Notes: a model not told the origin generated them from the sequence alone. DNA of 7,125 bases from Caryophanales bacterium UBA3260 (GCA_002362595.1 DEUO01000161.1:1-7125), one strand, 5' to 3'; shown: positions 1-6,747, counted from the first letter of the stretch. Program-made: numbers and translations.

Positions 1-24
1 CATAGGATTAATGTATTTAATATA
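1..24 (+). repeat. Left arm of perfect 24-bp inverted repeat
   Basis: This arm is the exact reverse complement of 134-157, with 24 of 24 bases matching; symmetry stops at position 25 on the inner side. The outer end coincides with the first base of the window, so the true arm may be longer. It lies upstream of the promoter of the first gene. Read on the minus strand it encodes the same peptide as the right arm (I-L-N-T-L-I-L), so it could be the 5' remainder of a leftward gene. Confidence 0.97.
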
Positions 25-47
25 TAAACTTTTTACCTCTTTTACAA

Positions 48-76
48 TTTACTTTTAATTATTCTGATGTTATAAT
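48..76 (+). promoter_or_regulatory. Sigma-A-type promoter of repeat-protein operon
   Basis: The -10 is a perfect TATAAT at 71-76, preceded by a TGn extension (TG at 68-69). A 17-bp spacer separates it from a weaker -35, TTTACT at 48-53, with four of six consensus bases. Transcription would start near 83-84, giving a short leader before the ATG at 108. The ribosome site is AGGAAG at 91-96. The whole promoter lies between the inverted-repeat arms. Confidence 0.75.
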
Positions 77-107
77 TTTATTAATAGTATAGGAAGTGTG
101 GTAAGAT

Positions 108-1349
108 ATGACAGATAAAAATAAAAAGACTATTATATTAAATACATTAATCCTATGTTTTTGTGTAATTGTAGTTGCATTATTTTGCATAATACCTAAT
201 AAAAAATTAGATGAAGATATAATTGATATTTATACAATAAGCTTTAATGGTGGCGAAGGAATATCATATGATGCTATTGAAGTTAAAGAAGGAGAGAATA
301 TCTCTTTACCAGAAAATCCTACAAGAGAAGGATATATTTTTGTTGGTTGGATGTTAGGTGATGAACCATTTGATCCAAACAAAGAAATTACTGGTGATAT
401 TACATTAACAGCAGAGTGGAAAAAAATTGATGAAACTAAAAAATATTATACTGTTTATTTTAATACTGATGGTGGAACAGCTATTGCTAATCAAGTATTA
501 GAAGAAAAAGAGCATGTTACAAGACCAGAAAACCCAGTAAAAGAAGGATATGAGTTTGTTCGTTGGGAAGTTGATGGAGTAGAATATAATTTTGATACTC
601 CAGTAACATCAGATATAACTATTATAGCTATTTATAATCAATTAGCATCAGATCCACAACAACCGGAAACGCCACAAGAAAAAACGTATCGTGTAACATT
701 TAATGCTGGTGGTGGATCATTTGTAAGCGGTTGTGGTGCTCAAAATGTTAAAGAAGGAGCAAGAGCGAGAAATACATGTAATGTAGCAAGACCTGGCTTT
801 AATTTTACTGGCTGGACTCCTGATATAAATACAACAATAAATTCCAACACTACTTTTACAGCCACATGGCAAGAGAGAGCTAGAACGTTTGTAAGTTTCG
901 ACTTAAATGGTGGAACAGGTTCATGTCCAATTCGTGATGTATATGTTGGCGATGCTTTAAATGTAGCTAATATATGTAATCCTCAAAGAGCTCATTACTC
1001 ATTTGGTGGTTGGGAACTAAATTCAAACATAGTAACATCTGTAACTCCATCAGGTCCAACAACCTTAAGAGCTAGATGGAACGTTGCTCAGCATCGCTTG
1101 GGTATGTCTGAATTAAAAGATGAAACAGGAACAACTGTAGTAGGTGTAAAATTTTCAATCACAGGATATTCAGATAGTTCCATAGAATACATTAATATAT
1201 GCTCTTATATAGCAGCAGCAGGAACTAACAAATGTACAACACTATCATCAAAAAATAATTTCAGAACAAATGGTACTATTTATAACGATGTAAGAACATG
1301 TGAAGTAAAATTTAATGGTATTAATGAAAAATTCACTTGTACAAGATAG
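108..1349 (+). CDS. Membrane-anchored InlB B-repeat surface protein, likely phase-variable
   Basis: This 413-residue protein is predicted to be exported and anchored. A basic N-terminus (MTDKNKK) precedes a hydrophobic stretch at about residues 9-29 with no clear signal-peptidase site or lipobox, so it is probably an uncleaved anchor. Four InlB B-repeats (Flg_new family: F-N-GG ... GY-F-GW ... TAxW pattern) follow at about 41-105, 113-177, 194-255 and 260-324. A Pro/Gln-rich hinge (181-192) splits them into an acidic Cys-free pair and a Cys-bearing pair (C209/C224 and C273/C290). The C-terminal region (about 328-413) is not recognised; it has four cysteines (365, 376, 398, 411). There is no LPXTG motif. 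The family occurs in bacterial surface proteins, including Listeria internalins, so an adhesin-like role is inference. The start at 108 is supported by AGGAAG at 91-96 and a promoter just upstream. Codons 1-8 lie inside the putative invertible segment. The next gene follows after 11 bp. Confidence 0.88.
   Translation: MTDKNKKTIILNTLILCFCVIVVALFCIIPNKKLDEDIIDIYTISFNGGEGISYDAIEVKEGENISLPENPTREGYIFVGWMLGDEPFDPNKEITGDITLTAEWKKIDETKKYYTVYFNTDGGTAIANQVLEEKEHVTRPENPVKEGYEFVRWEVDGVEYNFDTPVTSDITIIAIYNQLASDPQQPETPQEKTYRVTFNAGGGSFVSGCGAQNVKEGARARNTCNVARPGFNFTGWTPDINTTINSNTTFTATWQERARTFVSFDLNGGTGSCPIRDVYVGDALNVANICNPQRAHYSFGGWELNSNIVTSVTPSGPTTLRARWNVAQHRLGMSELKDETGTTVVGVKFSITGYSDSSIEYINICSYIAAAGTNKCTTLSSKNNFRTNGTIYNDVRTCEVKFNGINEKFTCTR
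134..157 (-). repeat. Right arm of perfect 24-bp inverted repeat (inside CDS)
   Basis: This arm is the exact reverse complement of 1-24. It lies within codons 9-17 of the first gene and encodes part of the N-terminal hydrophobic segment (I-L-N-T-L-I-L). Between the arms are 109 bp. Having the arm inside the reading frame means that recombination between the arms would keep the frame across the junction and exchange what lies upstream of codon 9. Confidence 0.97.
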
Positions 1350-1352
1350 GAG
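1348..1352 (+). promoter_or_regulatory. Ribosome binding site setting start at 1361
   Basis: AGGAG overlaps the TAG stop of the first gene and lies 8 nt before ATG 1361. The reading frame is open further upstream to a TTG at 1337, but that start would lack a good ribosome site and would put eight mostly polar residues in front of an otherwise standard signal peptide. ATG 1361 is therefore preferred. The overlap of stop and ribosome site suggests coupled translation of the two genes. Confidence 0.85.
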
Positions 1353-1360
1353 ATGAGAAG

Positions 1361-4300
1361 ATGAAGAAACGAATAATTATTTTAACATTACTAATGCTAT
1401 TAACTATACCTATAGTAAAAGCAACAACACTTACCCAAGAAGAAATTCCTGAAAACTCAATAATAATCGGCTCTTATCTTTTTACACCAGTACCAGAAGA
1501 AGGAGATTCTCCATATTATAATGGTTTGTTAAATACTAGATGGATAATGCTTGGTGCTTCATCAATTACAGCATCAGGTTATACAGAAATGAATATCCAA
1601 TACAAAATAGATAATGAACTATGGTTAGACTATATAACTAAAGAATTAATAGATGTACCAGAATCATTAGACATAACATATCGTAATGGCGTATGTATCG
1701 ACCCGAGTTGTAGCGGCGATAACTACGATGTTAAATTTAAAAAGACTGAATATAACGATGAAAAAGTAATCCAAATACCTTATAATGGTACAGTAAAAAA
1801 AGATAGTCTTCCTACCATGAAAAATAGAGTAGGATATAAGTTCAAATATTGGACACTTACAGATAGTGAAGAAGAATATAATTTTGATACTCCTATTACT
1901 ACAACAATCGAATTAGAACCTAAATGGGAACAAATTAATTATAAAATAACATATCATACAAATTTCTCAGAAGATAAAACAAATACAATAGAATGCAAGT
2001 ATGATACAAATAATCCTGATGCAAGCTGCAAAATAAAAAATTATCTTGATGTACTTTCAGAATTTAATAATACTGGTCATGATTTTAAAGGATGGTCACT
2101 AGTACCTAACTATGGCGAATTATATAGTTCAGATATTACAAAAGAAAAATTAGAACAACTTCTATCTTCTGGTAGTGAAATAAATCTATATGCTAGATGG
2201 GATAATAACTCATATAGTTTCAAATATAAAGATAAAATAGTAACATGTACTTATGGTGAAGAATGTTCTCTAGAAAGCTTTACAGCTGATACTAAAGAAC
2301 ATTATGATTTCAAAAATTGGTATATTATGGATGATGGTAAAAGAGTAGATTTAACAGAAAAATTCATTAACTTTACTACCGATAATAAGACATATGAATT
2401 AATTCCTGAATATATTCCTCATAAATATCCAATAACATACAATTTAGAAGATGGAACAAATAATATTACAAATCCTCTTTATATAACAGTAGAAGATATA
2501 TCTGGTATATCACTAAAAAAACCAATAAGGACGGGGTATGGTTTTAGAGAATGGATAATAGAATCTGATTCGAGCGTAGCGTGGTTTGAAGATGGCTTAA
2601 TAAAAATCGATGCAACTAAATTAGCACCAATAACAGTAAAAGCCACATGGGAAGCTAATACTCTTACTATCGCCTTTAAAGAGCAACAAGAAGATAAAAC
2701 ATATATCGATATAAAAAATGAAGTAGATGAAGTAATAAATAATATAACTTGTTCCTATGATAAAACTTCAGAATGTGTAATTCCACGTGAAGCATTACCA
2801 ACAAAAGCAGGTTATACATTCATTGGTTGGGAATACAAAGGATATATTTATAATATAGGATCAACAGTAACTAATAGTGAACTTTATAAAGATGAAATAA
2901 ATGAAATAATCATGACTCCTAAATGGTCAAAAAACACTAAAAATGATATTGATTATGACTTAGCTGGAGGTACATTCCCTGAAGGGGTTACTCCAGTCAC
3001 CTCATACCTAAAAGATGATATAGTACCACTTCCTGTACCAACAAAAATAGGGTACACATTTAATGGTTGGATTAATATAACACATGACGAAGAAAATACA
3101 GAAACATTACCAAGTAATCAATTAACTGATGTTAATGAAGATGTTATATTAAAAGCCAAATGGACTGCTAATAAATATACAATAACATTTAAGTATTACA
3201 ATCCAGAAGAAAAGACAGATAAAACAATTGATGAACCAATTGAATGTCACTATAATGAACCATGTAAATTTGGTAATCACATCAATTTCTTCACTGAAAA
3301 AAATATTCCATTCGTTGGATGGGGCGAAAACAAATATACATTATTCTATGGCGATAATCTTGAAGTAATTAATTTAACTTCAGAAAATGATAAAAATATA
3401 GATTTATATGCTATAACTAGTACAGAATACAAGGTTTCATTTAATCCAGATGGTGGAACTATAGTTAATAATAAATACTACATGCCATTATCATACATTA
3501 ACTTAGATGAAATAATCCCAGTAAAAGAAAATCATGAATTCTCAGGTTGGATTGCTAATGCAAATCCAGATATTGTTAATGGTATATATGAAATAACCGA
3601 AGATACATTGTTTACTGCAACATGGCATAAGAATAAGTTCATAATATCATTTGAAAACGCTGAAGGTGATGGATTAGACAGTTTCATTGTAACCGAAGGT
3701 GATAATGCTAAGATTAATGTTGATGATTATGTACCTAATGCTCCTAAAGAATGTGAAGAAGGATTTAATCCTGCTGATTATACATTCGATGGTTGGTATA
3801 CTACTGATGGCAATTTACTAACCGGCGAACAACCAGTAACTGATGATTTAACACTTGTAGCTAAATGGCATCGTAATACATTTGTCGTAACACTTGAAGA
3901 TGGTGAAAGTATAAATAAAGTAAAAGTTAAAGAAAACAAAACTATAAATCTTGACGATTACGAACCAACACCAAAAAATAAATATACATTCGACGGATGG
4001 TATAGTGGAACCGAAAAACATGAAGGCGAAATAACTATCACCGAAGATATAACACTTACTGCTAAATGGCATCAAAGTACATTTACTGTTAATTTTATAG
4101 ATACTGAAAATTTAAGCACAGTAGAAGTTAAAGAAACAGAAACATTTAACTTAGATGATTACACCCCAACAAAAGAAGGATATAGCTTCCTTGGTTGGAA
4201 AAATGAAGCAAGCGAATCAGCAAGTGGCGAAATATCAATTACAAAAGATACTACATTTAAAGCTTTATGGGAAAGAACAAAATATACAGTAACATTTACT

Positions 4301-4498
4301 GAATCTGATCTTCCAGAAATCGAAGTAAATCATGGTGATAAAATTAATCTAGAAGATTATAAACCTACAAAAACTGGTTACAATTTCACTGGATGGACAA
4401 AAAATGAAGTTGAAGTAACAGGTGAATTAACCATAACTGAAAATACAGAATTAACTGCAATATGGGAAAAGAAACCAGGACCTGTAACAGGTAGTTAA
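1361..4498 (+). CDS. Secreted twelve-module InlB B-repeat protein
   Basis: This is a 1045-residue exported protein. The N-terminus is a classical signal peptide: MKKR, a hydrophobic core to about residue 18, and probable cleavage after V-K-A near residue 21. An unrecognised N-terminal domain spans about 22-121. About twelve InlB B-repeat-like modules follow, at roughly 122-189, 194-280, 284-351, 356-430, 434-522, 529-601, 604-684, 690-755, 759-836, 840-903, 907-970 and 974-1035. Most show the GY-F-GW core and end in a xxW or aromatic strand. Early modules are long and divergent and often carry a paired-cysteine motif (C-x-Y...C); the last four are Cys-poor and share an N-L-D-D-Y-like motif. 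The protein ends in KKPGPVTGS with no LPXTG, no membrane helix and no cell-wall-binding domain, so how it stays on the cell is unclear. It lies 11 bp after the first repeat gene in one operon and just before a terminator. An adhesin or scaffold role is inferred from the family. Confidence 0.87.
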   Translation: MKKRIIILTLLMLLTIPIVKATTLTQEEIPENSIIIGSYLFTPVPEEGDSPYYNGLLNTRWIMLGASSITASGYTEMNIQYKIDNELWLDYITKELIDVPESLDITYRNGVCIDPSCSGDNYDVKFKKTEYNDEKVIQIPYNGTVKKDSLPTMKNRVGYKFKYWTLTDSEEEYNFDTPITTTIELEPKWEQINYKITYHTNFSEDKTNTIECKYDTNNPDASCKIKNYLDVLSEFNNTGHDFKGWSLVPNYGELYSSDITKEKLEQLLSSGSEINLYARWDNNSYSFKYKDKIVTCTYGEECSLESFTADTKEHYDFKNWYIMDDGKRVDLTEKFINFTTDNKTYELIPEYIPHKYPITYNLEDGTNNITNPLYITVEDISGISLKKPIRTGYGFREWIIESDSSVAWFEDGLIKIDATKLAPITVKATWEANTLTIAFKEQQEDKTYIDIKNEVDEVINNITCSYDKTSECVIPREALPTKAGYTFIGWEYKGYIYNIGSTVTNSELYKDEINEIIMTPKWSKNTKNDIDYDLAGGTFPEGVTPVTSYLKDDIVPLPVPTKIGYTFNGWINITHDEENTETLPSNQLTDVNEDVILKAKWTANKYTITFKYYNPEEKTDKTIDEPIECHYNEPCKFGNHINFFTEKNIPFVGWGENKYTLFYGDNLEVINLTSENDKNIDLYAITSTEYKVSFNPDGGTIVNNKYYMPLSYINLDEIIPVKENHEFSGWIANANPDIVNGIYEITEDTLFTATWHKNKFIISFENAEGDGLDSFIVTEGDNAKINVDDYVPNAPKECEEGFNPADYTFDGWYTTDGNLLTGEQPVTDDLTLVAKWHRNTFVVTLEDGESINKVKVKENKTINLDDYEPTPKNKYTFDGWYSGTEKHEGEITITEDITLTAKWHQSTFTVNFIDTENLSTVEVKETETFNLDDYTPTKEGYSFLGWKNEASESASGEISITKDTTFKALWERTKYTVTFTESDLPEIEVNHGDKINLEDYKPTKTGYNFTGWTKNEVEVTGELTITENTELTAIWEKKPGPVTGS
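3878..4465 (+). repeat. Tandem B-repeat modules of about 201 bp
   Basis: Modules 10, 11 and 12 of the large repeat gene form a near-regular tandem array. Equivalent points at the module ends (GCTAAATGG, GCTTTATGG and GCAATATGG at 4061, 4262 and 4457) are spaced 201 and 195 bp apart, and the matching point of module 9 at 3860 is 201 bp before the first. A 13-bp stretch at 3860-3872 recurs exactly at 4061-4073. The encoded modules share a Val-Lys strand, an N-L-D/E-D-Y turn and the GY-F-GW core. They look more recently duplicated than the upstream modules. Confidence 0.75.
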
Positions 4499-4504
4499 AA
4501 TAAT

Positions 4505-4555
4505 AAAAAGATATCTTAAAAGACATATTCGTCCTTAGAAAAGATATCTTTTTTT
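4505..4555 (+). terminator. Intrinsic terminator after repeat-protein operon
   Basis: A perfect 13-bp stem (4505-4517 with 4541-4553) is built around GATATC and ends in a run of seven T (4549-4555). The loop of 23 nt contains a small inner GAC/GTC pairing (4522-4524 with 4531-4533). It begins 6 bp after the TAA of the large repeat gene. The A-run at 4505-4509 gives a T-run on the other strand, so it could also stop leftward transcription. It separates the adhesin-like operon from the Tad operon. Confidence 0.9.
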
Positions 4556-4556
4556 C

Positions 4557-4585
4557 TTGTTATAAAGATACATAAATGATATAAT
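4557..4585 (+). promoter_or_regulatory. Promoter of Tad operon
   Basis: The -10 is a perfect TATAAT at 4580-4585 with TGn extension (TG at 4577-4578). A 17-bp spacer leads back to TTGTTA at 4557-4562, which has four of six -35 bases. The -35 begins one base after the terminator T-run. Transcription would start near 4592, about 30 nt before the ATG at 4623. The ribosome site AAAGGA is at 4607-4612. The layout matches the promoter at 48-76. Confidence 0.72.
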
Positions 4586-4622
4586 TCTTATAGTAGGGGA
4601 ATTAAAAAAGGATAGTGATAAC

Positions 4623-5396
4623 ATGATTGAATACAGAGGAAAAAGTATGTGTATTTCATCTGCTAAAGGAGGTGTAGGTAAAACTACAAATCTACTAAAC
4701 TTAGCAGGTATATTTGAACAATTAGAAAAAAAAGTTCTTATAATTGACTTCGACTTATATACTGGAGGACAAGCTGTATACTTAAATAAAGAAAACGATA
4801 AAAGTATATATAATTTATACTTCGATTTACTAAATAATAGTTATAAAGATTTAAGTAATTATACAATTAAAATAGATAACTATATCGACTTACTATGTGC
4901 TCCAAAAGATCCACGCGATGCAAATAAAATAGATGCAAACTATATCAAAGAAATAATTAATAAAGGTAAAATAGAATATGATGTCGTTCTAGTAGATACA
5001 AACCACGCTCTTAATGATATAAATTTAAGTGTTCTAGATGCTGTAGATGAAATATTGTTTTTCATAACTAACGATCCATTAGATTTAAAAAATATTAGAA
5101 CATTACTATCTATCTTAGATAATCTAAACTTCGAGAACTATAGTATCTTATTAAATAACAGTCGCGATCCATTTAAAAATTACTTTAGTTTATATGAAAT
5201 ACGCAAAATAATAGGGCATGATATTAATTACTCATTATCTACTGACTTATACTTAAAAGACATTGAAAAATATATAATGAAAGGTTTAATAATATCATTA
5301 GATAAAAATTTCGCTAACATTATGAGAGATGATTACAAAACATTCATCTTAATTGCAACTGACTTACTAGAAAGGACTAGTATAAAACATGAGTAA
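4623..5396 (+). CDS. cpaE: CpaE/TadZ-like ParA/MinD-family ATPase of Tad pilus
   Basis: This is a 257-residue P-loop ATPase of the ParA/MinD type. The deviant Walker A motif SAKGGVGKTT has signature lysines K15 and K20. The Walker A' segment LIIDFDLYTGG carries D42 and D44, and Walker B is YDVVLVDTNH with D125. In Tad systems the CpaE/TadZ protein positions the secretion machine, usually at a pole. The gene overlaps cpaF by 8 bp, which makes this assignment much better than a chromosome-partition ParA. Many CpaE proteins carry an N-terminal receiver-like domain; this one starts directly with the ATPase fold. The start at 4623 has AAAGGA 10 nt upstream; Met9 would crowd the first strand and has no better ribosome site. 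It is the first gene after the operon promoter. The ATPase fold is certain; the Tad role rests on context. Confidence 0.85.
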   Translation: MIEYRGKSMCISSAKGGVGKTTNLLNLAGIFEQLEKKVLIIDFDLYTGGQAVYLNKENDKSIYNLYFDLLNNSYKDLSNYTIKIDNYIDLLCAPKDPRDANKIDANYIKEIINKGKIEYDVVLVDTNHALNDINLSVLDAVDEILFFITNDPLDLKNIRTLLSILDNLNFENYSILLNNSRDPFKNYFSLYEIRKIIGHDINYSLSTDLYLKDIEKYIMKGLIISLDKNFANIMRDDYKTFILIATDLLERTSIKHE

Positions 5397-6744
5397 ACTA
5401 TTAGAAGAATTTAATATTACCAAAAGAAAAAATGAATTTATAGAAGGTGATTACAAAGCATTTAGAGATAAAACCCTTTTAGAAGAATTCAGAATAAAAA
5501 TTCTCGAAAGTCTAAGCGATAAAGGATTTGCTAATACATACATTAAAAAAGAAATAATAGATAATGAAATTGATGATGCAACATTAGGTTATAGTCTTTC
5601 TGTAAGCGAAAGAACCCATTTATTCAATTTAATAGATGGTGAAGTAAACGGATACGGTCCTATTACTGAACTACTAAAAGATGATAATATAACTGAAATA
5701 ATGGTAAATAGTCCCAAAGATATCTATATTGAAATAGATGGTATATTAAGAAAAGATGAGTCTGTATCATTCATAAATGATGAACATATAATAAGAACTA
5801 TTGAACGATTAATAGAACCAGAAGGAAAAAGTATTGATATAAATAATCCCATGGTAGATGCTAGATTATCAAATGGAAGTCGTATTAATGCAATTATCCC
5901 TCCATTATCTAAAAATCCCATAATAACAATTCGTAAATTTAGAAAAAATATCGTTACAATGGATGACCTAATAGGTAATGGTAGTTTAACTCCATATATG
6001 GCAAGATTCCTAGTAGCAGCTATAGAATCTCGCCTTAATATCTTAGTAAGTGGTTCATCATCTGGCGGAAAAACATCTCTACTTAATATATTAAGTAACT
6101 TCATACCAGAAAACGATCGTATCATTACTATCGAAGACGTAAGAGAACTAAACTTAAAACAACAAAATATTGTTTCATTAGAAACAAAAATGCCAAACTA
6201 TGAAGGTAAAGGCGAAATAACAGTCCGTGACTTAGTTAGAAACTCATTACGTATGCGTCCAGATCGTATCATAATAGGTGAAGTAAGAGGTAGCGAAGCC
6301 TTTGACTTACTTCAAGCGATGAATACCGGGCATGATGGCTCTATTACTACAATCCACGCAAATAGCTCTGAAGATGCTTTAAATCGCCTTGAAACAATGG
6401 TTCTAATGGATGGAATCGACTTACCAATCAGAGCAGTTAGAGAATATATAAATAATGCACTAGATATCGTTGTTCATATTACTAGAATGAATGATGGACG
6501 TCGTAAAATAACAGAAATATCTGAAATAACTGGTGTAAAAGACGACAAAATAATCCTCGAAAAAATATTTGAATTTAAAAATGAAGGTATTGGTGATAAT
6601 GGCTTAGTACAAGGAGAGTACATCCTTAACAACTATATTCCAAAATGTCTAACTAAAATGCATAATAATGGAATAAATGACTTAGATGATATGTTTGCAA
6701 AGCCTAAAAAATCAAACAAAAAAACAACTAAAAAAGATAAATAA
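5389..6744 (+). CDS. cpaF: CpaF/TadA type II/IV secretion ATPase
   Basis: This 451-residue hexameric ATPase powers Tad (type IVc) pilus assembly at the cytoplasmic face of the membrane. A helical N-terminal region (about 1-85) leads into the linker domain with GYGPITELL (88-96) and the phrase ITEIMVN (101-107). The arginine-rich strand IRKFRK is at 181-186. Walker A is GSSSGGKT at 222-229 (K228), the Asp box ITIEDVREL is at 246-254, Walker B DRIIIGEVRG at 292-301 has E298, and the His box GHDGSITTIHANS at 314-326 has H323. All catalytic elements are present and the length is typical. A Lys-rich tail (about 438-451) closes the protein. The ATG overlaps the end of cpaE (ATGAGTAA), with AAAGGA at 5371-5376 inside cpaE, so the two are probably translationally coupled. 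Related ATPases serve conjugation and type II secretion, but the ParA and TadB neighbours point to Tad. Confidence 0.95.
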   Translation: MSKLLEEFNITKRKNEFIEGDYKAFRDKTLLEEFRIKILESLSDKGFANTYIKKEIIDNEIDDATLGYSLSVSERTHLFNLIDGEVNGYGPITELLKDDNITEIMVNSPKDIYIEIDGILRKDESVSFINDEHIIRTIERLIEPEGKSIDINNPMVDARLSNGSRINAIIPPLSKNPIITIRKFRKNIVTMDDLIGNGSLTPYMARFLVAAIESRLNILVSGSSSGGKTSLLNILSNFIPENDRIITIEDVRELNLKQQNIVSLETKMPNYEGKGEITVRDLVRNSLRMRPDRIIIGEVRGSEAFDLLQAMNTGHDGSITTIHANSSEDALNRLETMVLMDGIDLPIRAVREYINNALDIVVHITRMNDGRRKITEISEITGVKDDKIILEKIFEFKNEGIGDNGLVQGEYILNNYIPKCLTKMHNNGINDLDDMFAKPKKSNKKTTKKDK

Positions 6745-6747
6745 AAT

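Larger units (their letters stand above)
1..157. other. Putative invertible promoter/N-terminus switch
   Basis: Two perfect 24-bp inverted arms enclose 109 bp that carry an extended -10 promoter (48-76), a ribosome site (91-96), the ATG at 108 and eight complete codons. That is the usual anatomy of site-specific phase-variation elements: short arms, a segment of roughly 100-400 bp and an internal promoter. In the present orientation the segment drives the downstream gene (ON). Inverted, it would drive anything running leftward past position 1. On the minus strand, the arm's reading frame now meets an in-frame TAA at 35-33 with no ATG, GTG or TTG between that stop and the arm, so a leftward gene in this frame is locked OFF. 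No recombinase gene is visible here; one would act in trans. The structure is seen directly; inversion itself is inference. Confidence 0.6.

Noticed and set aside
19..47. Possible leftward promoter (TTGTAA at 47-42, 17-bp spacer, TATATT at 24-19)
   Set aside because: The match is fair (four of six and five of six) but has no TGn extension, and such matches are common in AT-rich DNA. If real, it would transcribe leftward in the present orientation and weaken the strict OFF prediction for a leftward gene.
1..157. Inverted repeat as a transcription terminator or RNA hairpin
   Set aside because: The arms are 109 bp apart, one arm lies inside a coding region, there is no T-run after the right arm, and the promoter starts between the arms, so a transcript from it would not contain both arms.
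1337..1360. TTG at 1337 as start of the large repeat gene
   Set aside because: It would overlap the previous gene, lacks a good ribosome site and would bury the signal peptide behind eight mostly polar residues. ATG 1361 has AGGAG 8 nt upstream.
3848..4075. Open frame on the minus strand, 75 codons
   Set aside because: It lies inside repeat modules 9-10 of the large surface gene, encodes a Phe/Tyr/Cys-rich peptide typical of antisense reading of AT-rich coding DNA, and has no plausible ribosome site.
1361..4498. CRISPR or diversity-generating retroelement variable region
   Set aside because: The repeats are protein-coding modules of 60-90 residues with diverged DNA, not short identical repeats with spacers, and no reverse transcriptase or template repeat is visible.
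4623..5396. Chromosome or plasmid partition ParA
   Set aside because: The gene overlaps cpaF and no ParB or centromere-like repeats are present, so the Tad-associated CpaE/TadZ assignment explains the context better.
5724..6125. Open frame on the minus strand, 133 codons
   Set aside because: It is antisense to the conserved core of cpaF, whose motifs are all intact; there is no ribosome site or neighbour context for a real gene.
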